Position numbers and translations under genes: made by a program
In this document: piece by piece, positions 1 to 40,616 of the stretch
How the letters are laid out: every line of letters begins with the position of its first letter
How positions within the stretch are numbered: position 1 is the stretch's first letter
Notes under the pieces: model-generated
Seen by the model: only the letters and a program-made list of their open reading frames with translations
Database searches by the model: none
Told to the model about the DNA's origin: nothing
NCBI GenBank assembly: GCA_030549495.1
Contig: JAUIRK010000433.1
Location: 1 to 64,000 of the forward strand
Direction: 5' to 3'
Source: Nectonema munidae
Taxonomy: Eukaryota > Nematomorpha > Nectonematoida > Nectonematidae
DNA length: 64,000 nucleotides

Positions 1-260
1 TGAGATTTTGTTTTCAAGTTTTAAGTCATTAATTAAATTTTGCGAGTCTGTGAAAAAAGTGATATATTTGAAGGAGGTGGAAATGGAAGTTAGGTTATTA
101 AGGAGTATGTTGCAGGATAGTAATACTGCGTGAATTTCTGTTTCGTGTGTAGTGATTTCTGGATATAGATTTGTGTGTTGGATAAGGAAAAGGTTTTTTG
201 TGTTATGTAGGAAGAATGCGCATGCAGCTGAAGAGCGATGTTGTGATCTTCTGACGGTAT
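1..260 (-). mobile_element. Retroelement RNase H domain fossil (probably LINE)
   Basis: The minus strand reads HETEIHAVLLSCNILLNN and then ITFFTDSQNLIN. This resembles the RNase H domain of retroelements, with the E of the second motif and the (T/S)DSQ aspartate of the third. It runs off the left edge. LINE (I-like clades) is likelier than an LTR element, but the fragment is too short to decide. A broken fossil. Confidence 0.5.
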
Positions 261-1317
261 ATTTTTTTGGTTTTTCTAACTCAAGATTAGTTTTTTCCAA
301 ATCCTATTTTTCATCCAGAAAACAACTTGTTTGTGTAAACAGTATACAATATTCTATCAAATTTATCAAGAAGAATCAATTTTAGGTACATTATTATTTT
401 GTCTATACATTAATGTTATCTCTAATTCAAATCGTTTGCTTGACTTTTATTTATCAGCTGACGACATAATTTTATTCTACTTCTTTCAAAAATTATGAGC
501 ATTAGTAAAGATAATAATATATCAGAGAGCTTAAATTAAATAGGTATTGATTTTGTAAATAAAACTTATTTTTTGTTCCTATTATTAACGAAAAGTGTTG
601 ATGAAAGGATCATGTATTAATTTAGCATTAAAATTGAATAATATAGATGGAATATTACCAAGGTTTATAAATGAGTTTAAAGTTGATATAGAGTTAATGT
701 TATATAAATAATTAATTTTACTAGATTTTTATTACAATGTAATAAATTTGGGAAATTTTTTAAAACTAGAAAAATTGCAAAAGTATCCTAAGAATAGTTT
801 TTAGTTTAAAATACAGAAATCACACAACATCTTGTTTTATCGATTATAAATTATTGAAGTTAAATGATATATATTCTATGGAATCATTTTCATTATAAAT
901 GGGCTTCCATTATACTTCCATGTATAATTTCAAAATTAAGGTAAAGTAACATCTTATAAAGCCAATATTATGCAACGGGCAAATAGCAAACTACAATGTT
1001 TGCTTAAGTTAGTTTTTTTGTTTAATATATTACTTATTTTCTTTTTTTTCTAGTTTTTACTCATATGAATACGTATTGTTTTAAATTTCTTGTTGATTGT
1101 ATTGCATTAAAAATAGTTCATACTCTTATTACTTATTTTTGTTGGTTTAAATATGAATACAAATCATAAATACATAAATTTTATTTTGTTTCAGCATCAC
1201 TATTGTATCTATGTTGGTTGGTTGAATTTATCAAAGCACTTTCAGCCGTAAGGCTATATGCTCGCATTATGCTTAAGATCGTTAATCACAGTTTTTATGA
1301 ATTTGTTTTTTAAGAGT

Positions 1318-1412
1318 TGGGCGCATTGGGGATTGAACCTCTGACCTTTTAAATTTAAGCTAAGTTAAGCTGAGAGGTACACTGTAACGACCATTGAGGT
1401 GTGTACATATTA
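1318..1412 (-). mobile_element. tRNA-derived SINE head
   Basis: On the minus strand an A-box-like TGGTCGTTACAGTG is followed about 50 nt later by a strong B box, AGGTTCAATCCCCAATGCGCC. The order and spacing are those of a tRNA-derived Pol III promoter. No sound cloverleaf forms, so this is a SINE remnant and not a tRNA gene. Confidence 0.55.
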
Positions 1413-1610
1413 TTTATATTTAATTTTTGTAACATAATGTTGTGGTTTTATTCTATAAAACTATAATAGGATTTTCATCTCTTTTGATTATCCTCGCAAT
1501 TCAAAAATTTTTATAAATACTTTTACAATTGTTATGAAATGACTAAATAATCTTACTCAATAATTCATTTGCACTGGCGGATTTAAAGGGGAGCGCAGCC
1601 GGCGTATCCC

Positions 1611-1900
1611 CAGTAGTGGGATTCAGCCGGTTCGCACCGGTTCGTTAGAATAGTCTCACTAAATTTCCTGAGTTCGGCGAACCGAGTAGTCGCTGTCAGT
1701 ACTCTTTTGTTAATTTATTTGTCTATATAGTACAGACTGTACACTAAAATAAGCACCCACAACATCACCATAATGATGCTTGTTTAACCATTATTTTAAA
1801 ATTTTATTGTGAAATAATCAAAATTGATGAGTTTATTTGCTAACAAATTTGACTTTTTTTGTAACAGAAACGCTGACAAAAAATTTGAATCCCACTACTG
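1611..1900. mobile_element. hAT-type MITE nested in another element
   Basis: 290 bp with 15-bp terminal inverted repeats CAGTAGTGGGATTCA. It is flanked by an imperfect 8-bp duplication (CGTATCCC / CGTACGCC). The flanks themselves (CACTGGCGG ... CGCCCCCCTAAAATTG) look like the two halves of an older element. No coding capacity. Confidence 0.7.
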
Positions 1901-2797
1901 CGTACGCCCCCCTAAAATTGTATTCCCAATTGCTTGATATTTTTCTTGATCTTCATTATCAATATTTAAAAAGTTAACATTTTTACCTAGAGAATTTATA
2001 TAAATCATGGATTAAAGTTAGGCTCTAAAAAATTCCAAAGCTTTCTTAACAGATGGATAGGAGAAATAAATAGCACAATGATTGACATCATTTTACTTGT
2101 TCAATTTTCAGTTGAAAAAATTATGTTTTGAAGTGTCATCTTTGGAACTACATTTTTTGATTTATGATCACAACAAGAGTATTTGCAGTTGGACTCTTTT
2201 TCACAGTTAGAGAAAGTATGCCAAATAATAAATAGTTCCTACATTGTGTATGTGAGAAAACCGTTTTAACTTTAAAACATTTCATGTTAAAATAAAGTAT
2301 AAAACTAGCCTGCTTTATGGATTGGAATATTTTTTACCGATATTTAAATCAAACAATTATATTAGGGCAGTGTTTAAAAAATAAATTGAATTGTTGCAGT
2401 TGAAGATTTTTAAAAGCACTAGAGTTTTAGTTTATAGTTTGTAAGTTGGTTTGATGCGCCACAATACATAAGCCACCTATGCTTGTTTACAGGCAATTGC
2501 ACATTACCCGGCAAAAGCAATAGAGTGAAAAATAAAATTCAAGAAACCATCACATTTTTAATTATTATAAGAGCAGCCCTTAATTTGCGACAAGCTTACA
2601 ACTTGTAAGTAATAAATTTGTCAAAACTTCGTTTAATTAGCGGGTCACATTTTTAAAAAGGAAAACATCTATTCTAAAATGAAATATGTCTTCTTCTTTG
2701 AGAAGGGTTCACATTTTCAAATAAAAAGCTAATATGATCCCGATACTTCAGATTGAAAACTATCCTTATTGCTTTTATACGAATAACTTCTATTGTT

Positions 2798-3213
2798 TTT
2801 TTTCGACACGGGAACCAGTTGAAAACACTGTAATTTAAATGTGAGATGAATAGTTGTTTTATAATAGAAGTATTACTTTGTGTGATACTTTTTGAGATAA
2901 ATAGAAACCCATTATATTATTAAATTTCATTGAAATAGGAATATGAAAAACTAGAAAGCAAATATCTCATCTAAGTTTTTATATATTATATGTATAAATA
3001 TGTTAAGAACTATCTATTTTATCTCTATCAGCATTTTTCAAGCTTTTTTATTATGACCCATAGCAAGAACCACAGTTTTCATCCCGAAACATATACTTAG
3101 GTGTAATAAGACAAACTCTGTTAACTAAGTTCAATTATTCAGCATCTTTTTTGTCACGACATATTTAATTTTTCACGTGATACATTAAAGGGTCGCACCC
3201 AGAATTTGAAAAG
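2798..3213. mobile_element. hAT-like terminal fragments
   Basis: Two end-like pieces: one ends at 2830 with GTTGAAAACACTG, the other at 3213 with GAAAAGCGCTG. The second is preceded by GGGTCGCACCC and resembles, inverted, the left end of the element at 62018. No partner ends are clear. Confidence 0.4.
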
Positions 3214-3219
3214 CGCTGA

Positions 3220-6200
3220 TATATATCATTATCTTTTTTAGGCATACAACGAAGTGAAGATAATATTTCAAACGTAAACTTTATCTTATTTTATCATATA
3301 TAATTTTCGCTTTTTTCGATAGCTTGTATTTTGTACACTTTTTTGCTATCAATTATTTGGAAAGATTGGTATAGAAATAGTTTTTACAAAACTGGATGAA
3401 AACTTGGAACTGTATAAATCTTTTAAAAATAAATTTATCTTCTGTCCTCAGCTTTCACGTCCTCTGCGTCTTACAAGCTGCACCAATCAATCAATCAATT
3501 TAAGATTTTAGATTTATTTTTTATGCTTATTTTGTTCCAAATAATTATGAAAGAAATCGATTTTAAATGTAATCTTAATTTATATGAAAAATATTGTATA
3601 AAGAATAAATATTTTTATTATATATTAAATGTTCTCTTTGGAATTTAGTTTTGATTATTTTTTTTATTCCGTTCATTTTTATTTATTACTCTAATAATGT
3701 GTAGGCAATCTGCTGATGCATAAATCGACTCGTAGTATAAGTCGATCCTAAAATTTAAGGACAAAATGTTGACATTTAATGCTCTCCCCCTCCTTCCCAA
3801 TAATTTTGGATTTTTTTAAACTAGTATATATTCGTTATGTAAATTTAATTAAAATATTTTCGCTGGAACTATAGTTTTTAAATTAAATCAATTTTGTAAA
3901 AAAAATAGTCTTATAAATTTACTTATTCGCTGTATACAATCTATTTCTTGAATATTTGGTCTCCCGTGGTATTTTCATACCAGTAATTTTGAAAATTGCA
4001 AAAAAAATTGCCCCCAATAATTTTTAGGATGTGCTGCACCCCTGATTGATAAATAAGAACTGAATATATGTATAAAATTAGGAAAATATTTATATATATA
4101 TATCTTCGAATGATTAAGAAATCAATTAGAGATAATTATGAAGGTTGCCATAGTGAGGTATCAACGAAAATAGCGAATATCATTGTTAAACGCTGGAATG
4201 TACATTAGTGCTGTAACGAATTAAATTTATAATGCCAGTTTTACAGTTATCAATTCTTTTTGTTATCATTTCCATTGTTCAATTATGATTATTAATAATG
4301 ATTTGTAAATCAAATTTTAACTATACAATAAATAATAAATTATAATATATTTTTTTCAATTGTTTTAATTGATATACAATTTTAAATGTTTTTCGTAAAT
4401 TTTATTCATTTAATTAAGAATAATTTAGATGTCTATGTTTATAGTACTATCTTTTATTCAAAATTACAGTTCTTAATATTTATCTTGCTCTCCTTGTTTT
4501 TTATTGATATTCAGGACGCTTATTGTCCTATTATTTTTTGTCGATTTTAGAGCTTCTAAATAATTTGAAATAAATATGGGTTTAAAAATAAAGTTTGTCC
4601 CCTAAATATTCTTCTAAATTCAAATAAAACTTCGATTTGAAAAAGTGTCTTCATTTGAGACTAAAGAATTTTTGAATTTTACAAAACCAATTTTATTCTG
4701 CATTTTTTTCCAACTGGAATTTTTTTTTCCTTTTCAGCCAAAAATAATGTGAAAAGTCATAAACGTTTTTATATCAGATGCACCTTTCGATATTTCTTAT
4801 TTTAACCATTGTTCTTTTATATCTCTTTTCTACCTCTCAATAGCAATATTATTTTATGTTTTCTCTTTCGTTGTAAGTTATATTATTCTTTTTTTTTTTT
4901 TTTTTGTTTTCTCTTTCGTTGTAAGTTATATTATTCTATGTTTACTTTTAGTTCTAAATCAATTGAATAAGCTCATCATTACTTTATTGGGACTAATGTT
5001 TCTTAACATCTAGATGTAAAAAATTTGCTTGTGAACTGCTAAAAGTATTTTACATATTTCAGACGGTATTTCTAAATATGTCAATAACCGAATTTTTATA
5101 CAGACTTTCAAAAAAATAAAGACATATATGTAGTAGTACGGTAAAATTTTATCGATGTTTTTTCACTCACTTTCCTCAAAAAGCATATCCTTCACTCACA
5201 GATACTAAAGAAGATTATTTTAAACAAAAATGCTTGTTTTATTGAGCAAGGAAAAATTTATATAGAATTTTTTCTAAATGATACGATGTGTTTTGTTTAC
5301 ATAATTTGATATTTATTCTATGATAACTATAATATAAAGTATACTTTGCTCTGTATTTGATTTCATATATATGAGAAGGGAGACTTTTTTAATTAGAGTT
5401 TTTTTAGTGAAAGACAAAATTTTTTGCTAAAAAATACCAAAAGACACTAGTATCGAAATAGATGACATAATATTTTCGGAGCTATTGTTTATATAAAACA
5501 TGACTGGGATATTTGATGTTGGCCCTAAATAATTTTTTTTACAAAAATCAAAGATTCTGTATTAAAGCACTTAAATTACGTTTTATTTTTATAAAATATA
5601 GCACTTGCATATCATCAAATTTTGTAGATTTATTCTAAATTAATCTTACCTATTGCATAATACAAGTGTGACGCATTTTTATTTAAATTTTATGCAGTTT
5701 TTTCCCTCGATACCAGATATATTACTAGTTTTGGTTTTAGCTATTCTTTTATCTTTTAATATTGGCTACCAACACTTCCCATATAGCTATTATTATTCCA
5801 TGGTTCTACGATAAAACTATGAAAGACAATTTTTGAATGGTCTAAATGTCTACTCGATAGAAGGTTGAATTGACATAATATTGCATACTTTGTTATAATT
5901 ACCTATGAAACAATAAACTAATCTTACAAACTAACTTGTTTTATGACTGGACAAATTTTGATTCTAAAAATGTATCCTCGACAACTAAGAATTTTTCACG
6001 TCTCTTTCATATTCTTTGGTTCACTTTAAAACAAGATATCCTAAACAAATTCTTTCCCGCTTCATTAACACGATATTTTATTTTTTTTGGAAACAATGAT
6101 CTATTTCAAAATAAGGAATAGTATTAGTAAAATACTTTTTCTCTTCGTTTTTTACTTCTTGACTAAAGGTATGCGATATCGTTATCTATATGAGAATTTG

Positions 6201-8090
6201 TTTCTGATGATCGAAATCTTGAAAATTGTATAAATATATTAATGCAAAGAACCACTTTTTGGAAAAATAAAAATAGAGACCATGGGCATTTATTTTCATC
6301 TTTTCAATGATCTTATTCTAATTAATTTTTGTTTCTCTTCGAAGGAAGTTTTTTTTAGGTATTAGTTCTTCCTTCAATCATAGCACAATGTTTTACGACT
6401 TAGACGTTTTTCGGAAATCAGTCAAAAAAGTGTATGATTTTAAAGTCACGAAATACCCCGCTTTAATTCATATAATTTTTCATGAAAACGATGGGCATCC
6501 ATGCCTTAACTTGTGCATAATTTAGCTATAAAAGGTGGCATTGATGTCAATAATTGCTCACTTTGGTTTTTGTGATATGACTGATGGTGTCATTGCTTAC
6601 TTAGTAGGGCAAGTCTAACCCTGAGGTTTCCTTATCTTAAGCGCTCCAAGGTGTACTCTTTTAAATCTAGATAATTTCAGGTTTATTTACAGCTCAAAGT
6701 ATAAAGGATGATTCAGACCTGCGATTGATTGCTTCTCTAACCAAGCAAATCGAGATGTATGTTTAGTCATGCACAATTTCGTTTTTTGTATTCCTTATTT
6801 CAATGCATGTTTCAAAAGTTGCTTTTGCTTTGCGAATTTTGCACAACTATCCTTTTCAATCTATTGGAATCGTTTTCAACTCACGTGCTAGAGCTCCCAA
6901 GAGAACGCTTTAAAGTTCCCTTGAGGCAGAAGTAGAGATGTTGTGTGAAGATTTACGAATAACTATTATTATGAATTAACCTTTTTTTCTTGATTGAAAA
7001 ACACTATCAGATTTTGCAAAATTTATGTGATAGTTTTTAACATTTTAAATATGTTTCTTATGATATTTAACTCTATATAAAGATTTTTTATTTTTCTTAT
7101 ACTATATTAAATTCTCTAAGAAAAAGGGCAAATTGATTTCCCTAAAATTTGGTAAATAGACACAGTGGAATTTTAAAAAAGATGTGACAAAAAATTGTAG
7201 ATTTGAAAAAACGCTAAAATTTTCTACGTGTTATTTTAAAATTGCTATTATACCTTTCTTCCTTCCCACGAAATAAATTATTAAGCAATGAAAGAAACCG
7301 TATAGATTTGTTTGAAAGGGGTGATATCAGAATTAATTTAAGTAATATCAAACTAAATTTGCATGAAAATATACTCGATTTTTTCATTATATTTTATTTA
7401 CATTAGAAACATTTTGTATTGATTTTTATATCATCTATTCCTTTTCTTTATCACAAAAGAAATTATATTCTATTAAAGTATATTTTATAAGTAAGAGGTG
7501 TTTTCTTTGAAATGATGTCGACTAAAATGTTTGAAAAAAGGTTGGGAAGATTGTTCTAATGTAATGAAGTATAAAAGAATCTATCAAAAAATTTAAAGTT
7601 AGGTCTTTCTTTCCTCCACTTTTCTTAAAGCCTCTCTCTGCCACTATATTTGAAGTAATTCTAACGTGATCAGTATCACGCGATGTCTTGTACTAATAAA
7701 TGAGATACACCTAGTTAAAGTAATTTACGTATAAAAACATTAAAAGTTTTTTGTCTCTAAATACTCACTCTAAAATGTGTTTCAATCTAAAGGAGTATAT
7801 ATCACTTATAAATTTCTAAAAACATAAACTTGAGAAAATAATATTGCTTCATAGCCTTAGAAATATGAGCTATATTGACCTTAAAGAGAGAAAAAGTTAA
7901 TAATCTATCATATTTTTTTAGTCAATCCTTTACTAATCGTAAACAGTAAAATGTAATAGCTATCAAAAGTAGTGCGATTGGTTGAGGAACATAATCTTGC
8001 CTGAAAGCAAAGATTGATCAATAAAGGAAAGAAAGAGTTGTTTTTGATTCGATTTTTACTCTTTAGATTTTACCTAACTTGGTCTTTGAA
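3220..8090. other. AT-rich intergenic sequence upstream of PHKB
   Basis: No convincing coding sequence, RNA gene or transposon end was seen on either strand, apart from the short direct duplication at 4858-4937. The 61-codon frame at 5936 is compatible with chance. The PHKB promoter presumably lies in the last part, but no motif could be assigned. Confidence 0.5.
4858..4937. repeat. 32-bp perfect direct repeat around a T16 tract
   Basis: Copies at 4858-4889 and 4906-4937 are identical and separated by 16 T. It looks like a recent local duplication, or an insertion that left only a homopolymer. Confidence 0.85.
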
Positions 8091-8098
8091 AAAGGAGG

Positions 8099-35879
<27,781 letters not shown>

Positions 35880-35969
35880 TTGCCTTTGGTACATCGTGAC
35901 GCTTGTACGTTTTGCGCTCTCCCTATCTCTGCATCCTCTCTGCTTTATTCAATAATTATTTCAAAGTAT

Positions 35970-35975
35970 AATAAA
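35970..35975 (+). promoter_or_regulatory. PHKB polyadenylation signal
   Basis: A canonical AATAAA lies 91 nt after the stop codon, in AT-rich sequence with no further coding similarity. It is the best candidate for the 3' end signal. Confidence 0.65.
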
Positions 35976-36149
35976 TGTAGGAAATTTTCATAAAAAATAT
36001 TCATGGCTGCGGATTCGCAATCGCATCTATATTTTTCTCCTCGTCAGTCCGCGTTCCAATACAACAATAGCTATAATTCAGCGACATCAATTTATCGACA
36101 CATTTCAGCGAAACCCTACAGAGTGGGAAAGCAAAATTTATAATTATAT

Positions 36150-36583
36150 TGGAATTAAAAATAATCACTTTAAATTTACAAAATATTCTAGAATATTTGG
36201 AAGTGACCTGGATAGGCCATCCTGATAGTAAAAATGGCTTTAGCGCCAAGATACGAATTCATGATGTGGAATGTTTATGAAAACGTTTTGAACTCGGTAC
36301 CAAAAACAAATAATGCACTTGAGGAGGGATGGCATAGAGCATTTGAAAGTCAGGTAGATGGACACCATACTAATATATGGAAATTTTTGGAAATCCTAAA
36401 GAAAGAGCAAAACTTTAACGATGTAAAAATCGATCAATATTTGGCGGGTAATTTATGTCAGAGAAAGAAATATCGCTGTTCTTCTCAATGTCTAAATAAG
36501 AATGTTGATAATAATTATCATTCCTATACGAGTATTTTTGATTATTATTTGAAAGCAGTAGCCCATATTCTTGCTTTCTAATT
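36150..36583 (+). pseudogene. MULE-type transposase C-terminal relic
   Basis: Reads RYEFMMWNVYENVLNSVPKT, then NNALEEGWHRAFESQVDGHH and TNIWKFLEILKKEQ, preceded in another frame by TWIGHP. This matches the C-terminal block often found in MULE-like transposases of invertebrates (TWIG ... WN.Y...PRTNN..EGWH.AF). The N-terminal and catalytic parts are absent, and a frameshift splits TWIG from RYE. It lies 300 nt downstream of PHKB. Confidence 0.6.
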
Positions 36584-36908
36584 TTAATTAATAAAAATTT
36601 TATACTTTTTTTAACTTTTCATTTATTTATATTAATAAAAATTGCAAAACTATCTCTAACTTTTTTTATATAATAATAATAGAAGGTTTACTTGGGTTTG
36701 GTGAAATGTGTATTCGATAAATTGATGTCAGTGAATTCGCCGGCTTCCGCATTATACAAGCATCGGCAAAAGTATATACGCACTAAGGGCCGATTTTAAG
36801 TCAATTTGACACATTTTTATCAAATTGGGCTCGCATCTTAAGGGGCCCTGCAAAAGCAGTCACAGAGTTGCTATTTGAAGCCTTTTCTATGTTCTATGAG
36901 GTATCTAC

Positions 36909-37178
36909 CAGTGCCCGCGCTAAGCAAAAATTTAAGGGGGGGGGCTTCATTGGGGCCCTAATTTTTGAACTATCAGATTAATCTGCTTCAAGGCGAAGAG
37001 AAAACATATGATGTATTTGTCAAGCCATATCTATACAGATTACATTTTCATGAAAGAAATTATCTTGAATGCTAGATGTTTGTCATATTTTTTTACGGTA
37101 ATGAAAAATTTTTTAGGAGAGCTTGAAAATTATCTTGGGGGCTTGTGCCCCAAAATTTAATAGGTAGCGCGGGCTCTG
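36909..37178. mobile_element. hAT MITE with perfect 8-bp target duplication
   Basis: 270 bp with ends CAGTGCCCGCGCTAAGC and (inverted) CAGAGCCCGCGCTACCT. It is flanked on both sides by GTATCTAC (36901-36908, 37179-37186). No coding capacity. Confidence 0.9.
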
Positions 37179-38055
37179 GTATCTACTATAGAAAGCGAAA
37201 TTGTTAAAACTGTTTAGCCAACAAATAGAAATTTTCCAAATAAATTTTTTGCCTTGTAGAATTAGGCCCCCTATCGTTTATCTAATTATTCCCCGCAAAT
37301 CGTAGCGTCGGCCTGGATGATTCTTAAATGAAACTTTTTTAAGTTGAACTTATTCTCGTCTAAATGCACAGAATATGATATTTTATAATTCTTAAGTGGA
37401 ATTAAAGTATTTAATACTAAATAAAATCATACACATTTAATGGTCGACAAGTATGAAGCATTTCCTATGAAAAAATATAGACAAGCACTCCTAGCAAAAT
37501 ATTTTAAAGATAGCGCCAGGCGGTGGTCATCTGCATTTATCCTGTGCACCGCTTCTTCCTCACTTTAGAATCAATTTTCAATTCTTTCACATTCACAGGA
37601 TTCTTATATTGAAACCGGCCGTGCTCGTAAAGTATTGTAGATCCAAACTTTCTTATTATATATCATGTAAGCTTCTAACTTTATGGTAGGCTCCTTCTGT
37701 TCTAGAATTCATTATTTTTTTCACCGCGTTTTTATTAAATCCTTTTGAGAATATACACTTATATATAATTAAAAGCCTGTTCTAAACATAACAGCGAAAA
37801 ATTTACAAGTTCAAAGCCAAATTATTTGAATATTGTAAGAGAAGTTTAAAGATATTTTGTTTGGTTTCCTTTCTTATATATGCAGCACGTCTCTGAAACA
37901 AATAATATAAATACCATAAAAAAGGCACACTGAGAATAACAGAAAGAGATGCTAAGAAAGGTGTGCATAGTTAAAATCATCGGCATGAGAATTATAGAAG
38001 ATCTCATCATGAGTAAACTAGGCCTTCACGTACCCATTCGTAGAAGAGAACTGAT

Positions 38056-38407
38056 TTAACCGGTTATCGACATATGTTGACTTTACAAAAATAAAATCGT
38101 CTACGTTTATCAATGCTCTTTAATACAAATCTTTCACGGCAGTAAACGTAAAATATTCTAATTATCCCGTTAACGATCAGAATAATCAGACGATGTAAAG
38201 CAGAAGATTTGTATTAAAGAACTTTGATAAATGCAGACGATTATTCTTTCGATGTAACTTACGCCTGCCTTTACTTTCTTTATTAGACCCACCCATCTTA
38301 ACCCGTTAACGACCAGAATAATCAGACGATATCTAATGTAAAGCAGAAGATTTGTATTAAAGAGCATTGACGACTGTAAAGTCGTCTGTGGTCAATAACC
38401 GGTTTAA
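38056..38407. mobile_element. Three partial TTAA MITEs, copies B1-B3
   Basis: B1 (about 38056-38143, inverted), B2 (about 38163-38243) and B3 (38298-38407, TTAA at both ends but internally deleted). They share AATAATCAGACGAT, GTAAAGCAGAAGATTTGTAT and TAACCCGTTAACGA with the other copies. Confidence 0.75.
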
Positions 38408-38409
38408 TA

Positions 38410-39370
38410 AATGACAATGATGATTAACACTATACACCGTAATTTAAGATACTATTGGAATCCTCCAATTTTAGAGATTAATTGCATAGGAACAATTTAA
38501 AAATAAGAATAGAGAAATAGAATGAGAGATATGTTTGGAGAATATTCAAAAAAGAGCGACGATGCGAGTAAGATGATTAAGGAAACTTAATAAATTAAGG
38601 TAAAAAACTCAAATTAAACAAAAAAGATCAAAAGCGAGCAAAAATCTTTTTAAACACATATCTTCAGTAGAAAAATAAAATTAAATGGCAAGGCGTTAAG
38701 AGATGTGAAAGGTAATGCTGGACAAATATTGATATGCATGCGAGTAGATGAAAAAAGATAGAATGATATTATGATAACGATAAAATCTATTGCTAAGAGA
38801 TGCGGATAATAGGCATATACACATAGTATGGCAATTGTATATTATATATGTATTACAACGGTGTTTGCCAAACTATATACCGTGACACAATGATGTCCCT
38901 CGACAGATTGCTGAAATATCGCCAAAAATTTTGGGGAAAAAAAGATCAAAAAACATTTACAAAAATCGAGCCATATTATGAAGTATATAAATCATAAAAT
39001 ATGGTTAGTATAAATACATTACGTTACCTGATGAACAACATCAATTTAACAGGGATGCACATCCTCAAAATTAGAGGGGGGGGGGGGGGGTGGGTGAAAC
39101 TTTTTTGAAAATAAACTTTTGTCTAGTCAACTGCCATTTACTTATCGCACAGTAATTGCTTCATAATTGCAAGGATTTTAGATTTGAAGTATCTTGTTTG
39201 TCATTGTGATGGCATCATTCCTTTTTTTCTATGAGGAAAAAATTGTTGACGTAATAGCTGAGAGGATATCTCACTTCTACTTCATTTCTATTCACATAAA
39301 TAATGTTTTGGGATAGAACTATTAATTTTTCACACGATGACGGGAGACAAATACTTAGGAGATTTTTAGC
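38410..39370. other. AT-rich intergenic sequence
   Basis: No gene or complete element seen. A run of 14 G (about 39076-39090) beside GTGGGTGAAAC may mark an old transposon end. Confidence 0.4.
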
Positions 39371-39530
39371 CTTTTACAAACTCTTGAACTTCTTCGAATG
39401 TAGGATTTATAGCTAGAACAAGATTGATAAATTAATCCCATTCATCGCAGTTCGATGAATCAGCACCTTCATTATGGCAGCGATAGGTCATCTCACATTT
39501 TGAAAAAAATAGTTAATGTAACAAAATTTT
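39370..39530 (-). pseudogene. Short coding-looking relic, unidentified
   Basis: The minus strand reads CEMTYRCHNEGADSSNCDEW, D, a stop, then FINLVLAINPTFEEVQEFV. The composition is protein-like and unlike nearby chance frames. I do not recognise it; it may come from a transposon. Confidence 0.3.
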
Positions 39531-40079
39531 CAATGTTACGCTTTATGACCATAATAGAATGAAGATCAGGATTTAAAATTGAATCAATAGAAGACTACAT
39601 CTGATTTTATCTGTTTTGTGACACTACTCATCGCATGAATAAAGCCTTCAAACTATACAAAAACTAAATGTTTTAGTACTGAAACAATTGTATGCATAAC
39701 AAAAAGCTATGCTCTAACCAAGTGAAGGCTTTATAACATGTCTCTAAAAAGCAATCCCATTTGTAAATCCTTTAGGGAACAGAATTTTAGTCGATGCGGT
39801 CAAATATTTGCTGTTCGAAAATTAAAAATGTCTCATATTTGTGAAGACTGTATCTTTACTTGCATTAGAATACTCCTTTGTAAGACACTCCATTATACGC
39901 CAATTCCGTTAACCGATACAATTTTGATTTTCTTCTCCCCGTTATTCTAACATAGACACCCACACTTATTATAAAATATGGGTACGTACGAAGAATGTTG
40001 CTGAAGAATTTTCATATTATATATATTATAAAACAAAATTGTAAAATATATATACTTTGAGTAATGAATTTTTTCTTTT

Positions 40080-40385
40080 GTCCCCCCTTTTTTTTTTTTT
40101 GAGTTTTTTTTTATTAAAAAAACTTTTTTTTTTTCAAAAAGCCCCCCGGGCCCCTTTTTTCTTTTTTTGGTGGGAAAATATTTTAAAAAAAAAAAATATT
40201 AAAAAAAAAAAAAAAAAAATATATTTTCTATACAAACAAAATAATAATATTTTTTAAATAAAATTTAAAGGGAGTTTTTTTGGTTTTTTTTTTTTTCTTT
40301 CTCCTTCTTTTTCCCACCATTTTGTTTTTTTTTTAAAAATTCTCTTTTTTTGTTATAATTTTTTTTTTGTGTTTTTAATATTTTT
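40080..40385. repeat. Homopolymer-dense low-complexity block
   Basis: Dozens of runs of T or A of 6-19 bases, plus CCCCCCGGGCCCC, unlike the surrounding sequence. A 66-codon frame across it is an artefact. Could be a real low-complexity tract or sequencing/assembly error. Confidence 0.7.
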
Positions 40386-40616
40386 GGTTGGAAAACCATA
40401 CTTCTTGCCAGCCATAAGCTATAAAATTCATAGCACTTTGTAGGTTTTCTCTGTAATCAGGTAAAAGAACATATGAAATAAGAGCATAAATGGCTCTGGA
40501 GTTCCATCGAGCATTATGCATGCAGTACAGGTAATGTTTTTCAACTTATTGCAGGTAATTTATTTTTTTCTTTTAAAACTCTATATTCATAGCATAAAGG
40601 AAACAAAAACGTGAAA

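Noticed and set aside
152-385. 77-codon plus-strand frame
   Set aside because: Antisense of, and beyond, the RNase H-like fossil on the minus strand; no similarity of its own.
1318-1412. Functional tRNA gene
   Set aside because: A and B boxes are present, but acceptor and anticodon stems do not pair; interpreted as a SINE head.
40057-40257. 66-codon frame rich in Phe and Lys
   Set aside because: Produced by T and A homopolymers.
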